Notes under the pieces: generated by a model | The model's input: only the letters and a program-made list of their open reading frames with translations | Told to the model about the DNA's origin: nothing | Databases searched by the model: none | Translations under genes and position numbers: made by a program | Source: Hippophae tibetana | Lineage: Eukaryota > Streptophyta > Magnoliopsida > Rosales > Elaeagnaceae | Reading direction: 5' to 3' | DNA: 64,000 nt | NCBI GenBank assembly: GCA_037013495.1 | Contig: JAZDXN010000026.1 | Location: forward strand, 2,852,001 to 2,916,000 | Part shown: in pieces, positions 14,001 to 24,939 of the stretch | Layout of the letters: the number at the start of each line of letters is the position of its first letter | Numbering within the stretch: the stretch's first letter is position 1

Positions 14001-16835
14001 ATAAGAGAAGAGAAAAAGAAAGAGGATGTCGTTCCCATTTTCAAAAACAACAAAACATTTGCTTAATATGAGTTACAACTTTCAACGGAGATAACTTTTG
14101 ACTCGGGTATCGAAACCACTATTATGATATATCAAATTGAAGCTCGTATCAAATTACACAATATATTTTGGTCCTGCCCAGGAAAATCGTTTTTGTACAC
14201 AAATTACATCGTTTACATCACTTATCGAGTGCTTAAAGTTTTTGACGCACCATTTTCATTTTTCTTACTTCTGGTTTAATTCAATAGAGCTATACAGGAG
14301 ATAATGGTGCCGACCTAGGGTTGTTTATTTATAATTCCAATAAGTCTCTTTTCTTCAAAAAAAAAAAATAAGAGAAGAGAAAAAGAAAGAGGATGTCGTT
14401 CACATTTTCAAAAATAACAACAGATATCGTAAATATGAGTTACAAATTTCAACGGAGATATCTTTTGGCTCGGGTATCGAAACAACTATTATAATATATC
14501 AAATCGAAGCTCGTATCAAATTACACAATATGTTTTTCTCCCGCCTAGGAAAATCGTTTTTGTACCCAAATTACATCGTTTACATCACTTAAAGTGTGTT
14601 TAAAGTTTTTGACGCACCGTTTTCATTTTTCTTACTTCTGGTTTAATTCAACAGAGCTATACAGGAGATATTGGTGCCGACCTAGGGTTGTTGATTTATA
14701 TTTCCAATAAGTCTCTATTCTTCAAAAAAAAATAAGAGAAGAGAAAAAGAAAGTGGATGTTGTTCACATTTTCAAAAACAACAAAACATTTGGTAAATAT
14801 GAGTTACAACTTTCATGGGAGATATCTTTTGACTCGGGTATCGAAACCACTATTATAATATATCAAATCGAAGCTCGTATCAAATTACGCAATACGTTTT
14901 GCTCCCGCCCAGGAAATCGTTTTTGTACCCAAATTACATCATTTACATCACTTAACAAGTGTTTAAAGTTTTTGACGCACCATTTTCATTTTTCTTACTT
15001 CTGGTTTAATTCAATAGAGCTATACAGGAGATATTGGTGCGGACCTAGGTTTGTTTATTTATATTTCCAATAAGTATCTTTTGTTCAAAAAAAAATAAGA
15101 GAAGAGAAAAAGAAAGAGGATGTCGTTCACAATTTCAAAAACAACAAAACATTTGGTAAATATGTGTTACAACTTTCAACAGAGATATCTTTTGACTCGG
15201 GTATCGAAACCACTCTTATAATATATCAAATCGAAGCTCGTATCAAATTACGCAATATGATTTGCTCCCGCCCAGGAAAATCGTTTTTGTACCCAAATTA
15301 CATCGTTTACATCACTTAATGAGTGTTTAAAGTTTTTGACGGACCATTTTCATTTTTCTTACTTCTGGTTTAATTCAATAGAGCTATACAGGAGATAATG
15401 GTACCGACATAGGGTTGTTTATTTATATTTCTAATAAGTCTCTTTTCTTCAAAAAAAAATAAGAGAAGAGAAAAAGAAAGAGGATGTCGTTCACATTTTC
15501 AAAAACAACAAAATATTTGGTAAATATGAGTTACAACATTTAACGTCGATATCTTTTGACTCGGGTATCGAAACCACCATTATAATATATCAAATCGAAG
15601 CTCGTATCAAATTACGCAATATGTTGTGGTCCCGACCAGGAAAATCGTTTTTTTACTCAAATTACATCGTTTACAGAACTTATCGAGTGTTTAAAGTTTT
15701 GGACGCCCCATTTTCATTTTTCTTACTTCTGGTTTAATTCAATAGAGCTATACAGGAGATATTGGTGCGGACCTAGGTTTGTTTATTTATATTTCCAATA
15801 AGTCTGTTTGCTTCAAAAAAAAAATAAGAGAAGAGAAAAAGAAAGAGGATGTTGTTCACATTTTCAAAAACAATAAAACATTTGGTAAATATGAGTTACA
15901 ACTTTCAATAGAGATATCTTTTCACTCGGGTATCGAAACCACTATTATAATATATCAAATCGAAGCTCGTTTCAAATTACACAATATGTTTTGCTCCAGC
16001 CCAGGAAAATCGTTTTTGTACCCAAATTACATCGTTTACATAACTTAACGAGTGTTTAAAGTTTTTGACGCACCGTTTTCATTTTTCTTACTTCTAGTTT
16101 AATTCAATAGAGCTATACAAGAGATATTGGTGCGGACATAGGTTTGTTTATTTATATTTCCAATAAGTCTGTTTGCTTCAAAAAAAAATAAGAGAAGAGA
16201 AAAAGAAAGAGGATGTCGTTCACAATTTCAAAAACAACAAAACATTTGGTAAATATGAGTTACAACTTTCAACGAAGATATCTTTTGATTCGGGTATCAA
16301 AACCACTATTATAATATATCAAATCGAAGCTCATATCAAATTACACAATATATTTTGGTCCCGCCTAGGAAAATCGTTTTGTACACAAATTACATCGTTT
16401 ACATCACTTAACGAGTGTTTAATGTTTTTGACGCACCATTTTCATTTTACTTACTTCTGGTTTAATTCAATAGTGCTATACAGGAGATTTTGGTACAGAC
16501 ATAGGGTTGTTGATTTATATTTCCAATAAGTCTCTATTCTTCAAAAAAAATAAGAGAATAGAAAAAGAAAGAGGATGTCGTTCACATTTTCAAAAACAAC
16601 AAAACATTTGGTAAATATGAGTTACAACTTTCAACGGAGATAGCTTTTGACTCGCCTACCGAAACCACTATTATAATATATCAAATCGAAGCTCGTATCA
16701 AATTACACAATATGTTTTGGTCCCCCGAAAGCAAATCGTTTTTGTACCCAAATTACATCATTTACATCACTTAACGAGTGTTTAAAGTTTTTGACGCACC
16801 ATTTTCATTTTTCTTACTTCTGGTTTAATTCAATA

Positions 16836-17199
16836 GAGCTATACAGGAGATATTGGTGCGGACCTAGGTTTGTTTATTTATATTTCCAATAAGTATCTTT
16901 TCTTCAAAACAAAATAAGAGAAGAGAAAAAGAAAGAGGATGTCGTTCCCATTTTCAAAAACAACAAAACATTTGCTTAATATGAGTTACAACTTTCAACG
17001 GAGATAACTTTTGACTCGGGTATCGAAACCACTATTATGATATATCAAATTGAAGCTCGTATCAAATTACACAATATATTTTGGTCCTGCCCAGGAAAAT
17101 CGTTTTTGTACACAAATTACATCGTTTACATCACTTATCGAGTGCTTAAAGTTTTTGACGCACCATTTTCATTTTTCTTACTTCTGGTTTAATTCAATA
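16836..17199 (+). repeat. Chimeric N/H satellite monomer (recombination junction)
   Basis: The 5' part is N type (GGTGCGGACCTAGGTTTG, AGTATCTTTTCTTC) and the 3' part is H type (AAAACAAAATAAG, TCGTTCCCATTTTC, TTTGCTTAATATG). The switch lies in about 12 bp around TCTTCAAAA, near 16893-16907. It removes the equivalent of four monomers (rest of N, H, I, J', first part of H), converting a 12-monomer unit into the 8-monomer unit (2912 bp) seen here. Confidence 0.85.
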
Positions 17200-20100
17200 G
17201 AGCTATACAGGAGATAATGGTGCCGACCTAGGGTTGTTTATTTATAATTCCAATAAGTCTCTTTTCTTCAAAAAAAAAAATAAGAGAAGAGAAAAAGAAA
17301 GAGGATGTCGTTCACATTTTCAAAAATAACAACAGATATCGTAAATATGAGTTACAAATTTCAACGGAGATATCTTTTGGCTCGGGTATCGAAACAACTA
17401 TTATAATATATAAAATCGAAGCTCGTATCAAATTACACAATATGTTTTTCTCCCGCCTAGGAAAATCGTTTTTGTACCCAAATTACATCGTTTACATCAC
17501 TTAAAGTGTGTTTAAAGTTTTTGACGCACCGTTTTCATTTTTCTTACTTCTGGTTTAATTCAACAGAGCTATACAGGAGATATTGGTGCCGACCTAGGGT
17601 TGTTGATTTATATTTCCAATAAGTCTCTATTCTTCAAAAAAAAATAAGAGAAGAGAAAAAGAAAGTGGATGTTGTTCACATTTTCAAAAACAACAAAACA
17701 TTTGGTAAATATGAGTTACAACTTTCATGGGAGATATCTTTTGACTCGGGTATCGAAACCACTATTATAATATATCAAATCGAAGCTCGTATCAAATTAC
17801 GCAATACGTTTTGCTCCCGCCCAGGAAATCGTTTTTGTACCCAAATTACATCATTTACATCACTTAACAAGTGTTTAAAGTTTTTGACGCACCATTTTCA
17901 TTTTTCTTACTTCTGGTTTAATTCAATAGAGCTATACAGGAGATATTGGTGCGGACCTAGGTTTGTTTATTTATATTTCCAATAAGTATCTTTTGTTCAA
18001 AAAAAAATAAGAGAAGAGAAAAAGAAAGAGGATGTCGTTCACAATTTCAAAAACAACAAAACATTTGGTAAATATGTGTTACAACTTTCAACAGAGATAT
18101 CTTTTGACTCGGGTATCGAAACCACTCTTATAATATATCAAATCGAAGCTCGTATCAAATTACGCAATATGATTTGCTCCCGCCCAGGAAAATCGTTTTT
18201 GTACCCAAATTACATCGTTTACATCACTTAATGAGTGTTTAAAGTTTTTGACGGACCATTTTCATTTTTCTTACTTCTGGTTTAATTCAATAGAGCTATA
18301 CAGGAGATAATGGTACCGACATAGGGTTGTTTATTTATATTTCTAATAAGTCTCTTTTCTTCAAAAAAAAATAAGAGAAGAGAAAAAGAAAGAGGATGTC
18401 GTTCACATTTTCAAAAACAACAAAACATTTGGTAAATATGAGTTACAACATTTAACGTCGATATCTTTTGACTCGGGTATCGAAACCACCATTATAATAT
18501 ATCAAATCGAAGCTCGTATCAAATTACGCAATATGTTGTGGTCCCGACCAGGAAAATCGTTTTTTTACTCAAATTACATCGTTTACAGAACTTATCGAGT
18601 GTTTAAAGTTTTGGACGCCCCATTTTCATTTTTCTTACTTCTGGTTTAATTCAATAGAGCTATACAGGAGATATTGGTGCGGACCTAGGTTTGTTTATTT
18701 ATATTTCCAATAAGTCTGTTTGCTTCAAAAAAAAAATAAGAGAAGAGAAAAAGAAAGAGGATGTTGTTCACATTTTCAAAAACAATAAAACATTTGGTAA
18801 ATATGAGTTACAACTTTCAATAGAGATATCTTTTCACTCGGGTATCGAAACCACTATTATAATATATCAAATCGAAGCTCGTTTCAAATTACACAATATG
18901 TTTTGCTCCAGCCCAGGAAAATCGTTTTTGTACCCAAATTACATCGTTTACATAACTTAACGAGTGTTTAAAGTTTTTGACGCACCGTTTTCATTTTTCT
19001 TACTTCTAGTTTAATTCAATAGAGCTATACAAGAGATATTGGTGCGGACATAGGTTTGTTTATTTATATTTCCAATAAGTCTGTTTGCTTCAAAAAAAAA
19101 TAAGAGAAGAGAAAAAGAAAGAGGATGTCGTTCACAATTTCAAAAACAACAAAACATTTGGTAAATATGAGTTACAACTTTCAACGAAGATATCTTTTGA
19201 TTCGGGTATCAAAACCACTATTATAATATATCAAATCGAAGCTCATATCAAATTACACAATATATTTTGGTCCCGCCTAGGAAAATCGTTTTGTACACAA
19301 ATTACATCGTTTACATCACTTAACGAGTGTTTAATGTTTTTGACGCACCATTTTCATTTTACTTACTTCTGGTTTAATTCAATAGTGCTATACAGGAGAT
19401 TTTGGTACAGACATAGGGTTGTTGATTTATATTTCCAATAAGTCTCTATTCTTCAAAAAAAATAAGAGAATAGAAAAAGAAAGAGGATGTCGTTCACATT
19501 TTCAAAAACAACAAAACATTTGGTAAATATGAGTTACAACTTTCAACGGAGATAGCTTTTGACTCGCCTACCGAAACCACTATTATAATATATCAAATCG
19601 AAGCTCGTATCAAATTACACAATATGTTTTGGTCCCCCGAAAGCAAATCGTTTTTGTACCCAAATTACATCATTTACATCACTTAACGAGTGTTTAAAGT
19701 TTTTGACGCACCATTTTCATTTTTCTTACTTCTGGTTTAATTCAATAGAGCTATACAGGAGATATTGGTGCGAACCTAGGTTTGTTTATTTATATTTCCA
19801 ATAAGTATCTTTTCTTCAAAAAAAAAATAAGAGAGGAGAAAAAGAAAGAGGATGTCGTTCACAATTTCAAAAACACCAAAACATTTGGTAAATATGTGTT
19901 ACAACTTTCAACGGAGATATCTTTTGACTCGGGTATCGAAACCACTATTATAATATATCAAGTCGAAGCTCTTATCAAATTACACAATATATTTTGGTCC
20001 CGCCCAGGAAAATCGTTTTTGTACCCAACTTAGATCGTTTACATCACTTACCGAGTGTTTACAGTTTTTGACGCACCATTTTCATTTTTCTTACTTCTGG

Positions 20101-23027
20101 TTTAATTCAATAGAGCTATACAGGAGATAATGGTGCCAACCTAGGGTTGTTTATTTATATTTCTAATAAGTCTCTTTTCTTCAAAACAAAATAAGAGAAG
20201 AGAAAAAGAAAGAGGATGTCGTTCCCATTTTCAAAAACAACAAAACATTTGCTTAATATGAGTTACAACTTTCAACGGAGATAACTTTTGACTCGGGTAT
20301 CGAAACCACTATTATGATATATCAAATTGAAGCTCGTATCAAATTACACAATATATTTTGGTCCTGCCCAGGAAAATCGTTTTTGTACACAAATTACATC
20401 GTTTACATCACTTACCGAGTGCTTAAAGTTTTTGACGCACCATTTTCATTTTTCTTACTTCTGGTTTAATTCAATAGAGCTATACAGGAGATAATGGTGC
20501 CGACCTAGGGTTGTTTATTTATAATTCCAATAAGTCTCTTTTCTTCAAAAAAAAATAAGAGAAGAGAAAAAGAAAGAGGATGTCGTTCACATTTTCAAAA
20601 ATAACAACAGATATCGTAAATATGAGTTACAAATTTCAACGGAGATATCTTTTGGCTCGGGTATCGAAACAACTATTATAATATATCAAATCGAAGCTCG
20701 TATCAAATTACACAATATGTTTTTCTCCCGCCCAGGAAAATCGTTTTTGTACCCAAATTACATCATTTACATCACTTAAAGTGTGTTTAAAGTTTTTGAC
20801 GCACCGTTTTCATTTTTCTTACTTCTGGTTTAATTCAACAGAGCTATACAGGAGATATTGGTGCCGACCTAGGGTTGTTGATTTATATTTCCAATAAGTC
20901 TCTATTCTTCAAAAAAAAAATAAGAGAAGAGAAAAAGAAAGTGGATGTTGTTCACATTTTCAAAAACAACAAAACATTTGGTAAATATGAGTTACAACTT
21001 TCAACGGAGATATCTTTTGACTCGGGTATCGAAACCACTATTATAATATATCAAATCGAAGCTCGTACCAAATTACGCAATACGTTTTGCTCCTGCCCAG
21101 GAAATCGTTTTTGTACCCAAATTACATCATTTACATCACTTAACGAGTGTTTAAAGTTTTTGACGCACCATTTTCATTTTTCTTACTTCTGGTTTAATTC
21201 AATAGAGCTATACAGGAGATAATGGTGCCAACCTAGGGTTGTTTATTAATATTTCTAATAAGTCTCTTTTCTTCAAAACAAAATAAGAGAAGAGAAAAAG
21301 AAAGAGGATGTCGTTCCCATTTTCAAAAACAACAAACCATTTGCTTAATATGAGTTACAACTTTCAACGGAGATAACTTTTGACTCGGGTATCGAAACCA
21401 CTATTATGATATATCAAATTGAAGCTCGTATCAAATTACACAATATATTTTGGTCCTGCCCAGGAAAATCGTTTTTGTACACAAATTACATCGTTTACAT
21501 CACTTACCGAGTGCTTAAAGTTTTTGACGCACCATTTCCATTTTTCCTACTTCTGGTTTAATTCAATAGAGCTATACAGGAGATAATGGTGCCGACCTAG
21601 GGTTGTTTATTTATAATTCCAATAAGTCTCTTTTCTTCAAAAAAAAAATAAGAGAAGAGAAAAAGAAAGAGGATGTCGTTCACATTTTCAAAAATAACAA
21701 CAGATATCGTAAATATGAGTTACAAATTTCAACGGAGATATCTTTTGGCTCGGGTATCGAAACAACTATTATAATATATCAAATCGAAGCTCGTATCAAA
21801 TTACACAATATGTTTTTCTCCCGCCCAGGAAAATCGTTTTTGTACCCAAATTACATCGTTTACATCACTTAAAGTGTGTTTAAAGTTTTTGATGCACCGT
21901 TTTCATTTTTCTTACTTCTGGTTTAATTCAACAGAGCTATACAGGAGATATTGGTGCCGACCTAGGGTTGTTGATTTATATTTCCAATAAGTCTCTATTC
22001 TTCAAAAAAAAAATAAGAGAAGAGAAAAAGAAAGTGGATGTTGTTCACATTTTCAAAAACAACAAAACATTTGGTAAATATGAGTTACAACTTTCATGGG
22101 AGATATCTTTTGACTCGGGTATCGAAACCACTATTATAATATATCAAATCGAAGCTCGTATCAAATTACGCAATACGTTTTGCTCCCGCCCAGGAAATCG
22201 TTTTTGTACCCAAATTACATCATTTACATCACTTAACGAGTGTTTAAAGTTTTTGACGCACCATTTTCATTTTTCTTACTTCTGGTTTAATTCAATAGAG
22301 CTATACAGGAGATATTGGTGCGGACCTAGGTTTGTTTATTTATATTTGCAATAAGTATCTTTTCTTCAAAAAAAAAAATAGGAGAAGAGAAAAAGAAAGA
22401 GGATGTCGTTTCCATTTTCAAAAACAACAAAACATTTGGTTAATATGAGTTACAACTTTCAAATAAGATATCTTTTGACTCGGGTATCGAAACCACTATT
22501 ATAATATATCAAATCGAAGCTCATATCAAATTACACAATATGTTGTGGTCCCGACCAGTAAAATCGTTTTTGTACCCAAATTACATCGTTTAACTCACTT
22601 ATCGAATGTTTAAAGGTTTTGACGCACCATTTTCATTTTTCTTACTTCTGGTTTAATTCAATAGAGCTATACAGGAGATAATGGTGCCAACCTAGGGTTG
22701 TTTATTTATATTTCCAATAAGTCTCTTTTCTTCAAAAAAAAAAAAAGAAGAGAAAAAGAAAGTGGATGTCGTTCACATTTTCAAAAACAACAAAACATTT
22801 GGTAAATATGAGTTACAACTTTAAACGACGATATCTTTTGACTCGGGTATTGAAACCACTATTATGATATATCAAATTGAAGCTCGTATCAAATTACACA
22901 ATATATTTTGGTCCTGCATAGGAAAATCGTTTTTGTACACAAATTACATCGTTTACATCACTTACCGAGTGTTTAAAGTTTTTGACGCACCATTTTCTTT
23001 TTTCTTACTTCTGGTTTAATTCAATAG

Positions 23028-23032
23028 AGCTA
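23028..23032 (+). repeat. Target-site duplication of the solo LTR, left copy
   Basis: AGCTA immediately before TGATGAG. It belongs to the satellite start motif GAGCTATACAGG and recurs after the LTR. Confidence 0.93.
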
Positions 23033-23330
23033 TGATGAGTGCTCAAAAAGCACTAAAATAACCATGATTTTATGTACCTTAATTGATTAAAAATACATAT
23101 ATTTATATGTTTTATCATATATTTATATAAATTTGTCTTTTTCGGAATCACGGGTATTTTTATTGTTTTTCAGGTATTTTGGCTTAAAAACGCAATGTAA
23201 AGACTCAAAGAGGAATATTTGAAGCAATACATCACAAATATATCAATAAATAAGTGAGAAAAGGTCAACAAACATGGAAAAATCGGACGAAATGGGTCGA
23301 AAAGGTCAAAAATGTCAAAAAGACGGAAAT

Positions 23331-23414
23331 CGCGCGCCGCAGCCCAACCGTGCGCGCAGCCCAGCCGTGCGCGCAGCCCAGCGGCCCAGCGCCCCATTCC
23401 GCGCGCCGCCCCTG
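23331..23414 (+). other. GC-rich, CpG-rich islet of the solo LTR
   Basis: A run rich in CGCGCG and GCCCAGC inside otherwise AT-rich LTR. It contains a 17-bp tandem duplication (GCCCAACCGTGCGCGCA followed by GCCCAGCCGTGCGCGCA). Compared with the 5' LTR it lacks 34 bp at its right end, including the CACGTG G-box. In plants such a CpG-dense stretch is a likely cytosine-methylation target (inference). Confidence 0.75.
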
Positions 23415-23532
23415 TGACGTCATGCTGACGTCATTGATGACATCAGCAATTCCAATACGCGTTTTTACATTTTTTTAATATTTTTTTAACATTGTTTTAC
23501 TCATTTTTTCTCTCCATCCTCACCTATAAATA
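23415..23532 (+). promoter_or_regulatory. LTR promoter of solo LTR: three CRE/C-box motifs and TATA box
   Basis: TGACGTCA at 23415-23422 and 23426-23433, then TGACATCA at 23438-23445, with centres 11 and 12 bp apart. About 80 bp downstream is TATAAATA at 23525-23532, followed by a pyrimidine-rich leader with repeated CTTAGTTT. TGACGTCA is the palindromic plant C-box/CRE core bound by bZIP factors. The arrangement is a normal RNA polymerase II core promoter. The start site would be about 25-35 bp past TATA (inference). Confidence 0.75.
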
Positions 23533-24294
23533 CCCCCCTTCCCTTCACTTCAAATCACACCTTCAAAACTCACTTCTCTCTTCTTTCTTTCTCTCATTTC
23601 TTAGTTTTTAGTTTCTCTTAGTTTCTTTCTAAGTTTCTAAGCTTTTCTTAGTTTTTCTCTTAGTTTTTAGTTCAATTCTCTTAGGTTTAGTGTTCTTCTC
23701 TTTTTGAGAGGAACTTGTAATGTTTTTGTAATAATTTAGATTTTTTCAATATATGGAAGTGCAAATTCCGCTCGAAGGTTTTCTAGCAACGGGAATAGCG
23801 TCGAAGTTCTGTAAGGATTTTATTTTCTTTACAGTTATTTTTATGCTTTATTCTTACATGTTATATTCAACTTGTCTGTGGTTAAATTTAACTATGCTAG
23901 CTGTTTAGTAAAAATGATGTAATAACGACGTTGTTATGCTTGCGAAATATTAAATAGGTAAAAATCTTTAAAATGAATTGATTTTGTTTTTATTCAAGAT
24001 TTTATATTAAGAATGTTAGATAGAAATATATTATTTTTCATTACAAACTTAAACCCGAAAATTAGATTTTAAGGTTTAGTTATCCGGTCTAATTTAGAGT
24101 AGTGCTCTTTTATTTGTTGGTACAATCGCTCGGTAGTTAGAGTGAAACTCTATTTCAAAAGTTTTTATAAGAATTATTATGTGAAAATGTATTGACAACA
24201 TGTTTTCAATAGTGGTTTTAAAACTTGAAAGTTAGTACTCGGATAATTAAATTCTTAAGTTTAATTTGGACACCTTGAATAAAGTTTAAACTGT

Positions 24295-24448
24295 CTAACC
24301 CCACCAAAGGTGGCATTTAAATGGTTCATTTTCAATCTCTTAGAAAAAGGAATTAATTTAATTAAGCATATTAGTTATCAACCCCACCCATAGGTGTTAA
24401 TTGATTTGTTTAGTTAACAAAGAATATCTAACCCCACCAAAGGTGGTA
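24295..24448 (+). other. Three CCACC...GGTGG hairpin motifs in the LTR
   Basis: AACCCCACCAAAGGTGG occurs near 24298-24314 and again near 24430-24446, with a variant AACCCCACCCATAGGTG near 24380. Each can fold into a short hairpin (CCACC/GGTGG, loop of three). The same set is in both LTRs of the full element. They lie downstream of the promoter, so they would be in LTR-derived RNA. Function unknown. Confidence 0.6.
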
Positions 24449-24934
24449 TTTATATAAAAAAGAGAGAATCAATAAAATATCAATTTATATCTTTAATAAC
24501 CTAGTTAATATGAGCAAGCATAATTAATTTAGTTATTACATCCATAAATACTCCGCTAATATAAATGATAAAAATTTGCATGAATATTTATTGAATATGT
24601 ATATATGTTTATTTTTAGATAATTATTTATTGAATTTGTATCTATGTTTATTTTTATGTTATTAGATTATATTTAATTAATCTGTATATATGTTTATTTT
24701 ATGTTATTAGATTAGGAACACAAAAACCAAACTATCGTGACAGGATGTTTAGGATTTAATTTCGTTTTTAAAAGTTTGAATAATAAATTAAAAACCACAT
24801 ACATTCCTTCCTTAGATCGACCTTGGGAGTATACTTATCATTTTCTTCGAAATGATTCGTGCACTTGCGAGAGTTTTATAAATATTAAAACCAAAGTATT
24901 TGCGGGAATCGGCGATGCCGGTTTTCGTTCATCA

Positions 24935-24939
24935 AGCTA
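24935..24939 (+). repeat. Target-site duplication of the solo LTR, right copy
   Basis: AGCTA directly after the terminal TCATCA, continuing into the satellite as AGCTATACAGG. Identical to the left copy. Confidence 0.93.

Larger units (their letters stand above)
9552..22297 (+). repeat. Twelve-monomer higher-order repeat block with 8-mer deletion form
   Basis: About 35 monomers in a second ordering that I label H-I-J-D-E-K-L-M-N plus an inserted H-I-J' triplet. The D-E-K-L-M run starts at 10647, 15017 and 17929, so spacings are 4370 bp (12 monomers) and 2912 bp (8 monomers). H is marked by TTCAAAACAAAATAAG and TCGTTCCCATTTTC, I by ACAACAGATATCG, J by a missing A in CCAGGAAATCG, K by TCTGTTTGCTTC and CAATAGAG, L by TTAATGTTTT, and M by CCCCCGAAAGC. 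Types D and E are shared with the left block, so the two HORs derive from a common monomer pool. Confidence 0.85.
1..23032 (+). repeat. Satellite array 1, about 364-bp monomer
   Basis: About 63 head-to-tail monomers of 360-367 bp. Each carries the same landmarks in order: GAGCTATACAGGAGAT, a CCTAGG site in most copies, TTTATTTATA, an oligo-A run of 7-13 bases, a purine tract of A and G ending at GGATG, a GATATC site, and TTACTTCTGGTTTAATTCAA. Length differences come mostly from the oligo-A run. All copies have the same orientation and I saw no inversions. Sequence variants define monomer types that recur in fixed order (higher-order repeats, listed separately). The array starts inside a monomer at base 1 and ends at the LTR insertion at 23032. 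No gene is visible; open frames of 70-150 codons inside it are properties of the monomer. Confidence 0.97.
23033..24934 (+). mobile_element. Solo LTR, Athila-type Ty3/gypsy family, 1902 bp
   Basis: Begins TGATGAGTGCTC and ends TTCGTTCATCA, so the tips TGATGA and TCATCA are inverted copies with the usual TG...CA ends. It is flanked by AGCTA direct repeats inside satellite DNA and has no internal element sequence. It matches the 5' LTR (1918 bp) and 3' LTR (2002 bp) of the complete element. Lengths reconcile with the 5' LTR: a 17-bp tandem duplication in the GC-rich islet, a 34-bp deletion at its end and one extra T give 1902. It carries an AATAAA at 24278 and the same promoter motifs. A solo LTR is the expected product of recombination between two LTRs of one element. 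Confidence 0.95.

Noticed and set aside
550-22354. Dozens of open frames of 60-154 codons in satellite array 1
   Set aside because: They repeat with the satellite period, shift frame between monomers, and match no protein family I know. They are kept only as a remark on the monomer.
1-23032. CRISPR-like array
   Set aside because: Units are about 364 bp with no constant-repeat/variable-spacer pattern and the context is a plant genome.
23170-23478. Frames on both strands through the GC-rich LTR islet, also at 30530-30987 and 41975-42517
   Set aside because: Ala/Arg/Pro-rich frames are expected in CpG-rich DNA; length changes between LTRs break them and no motif is conserved.
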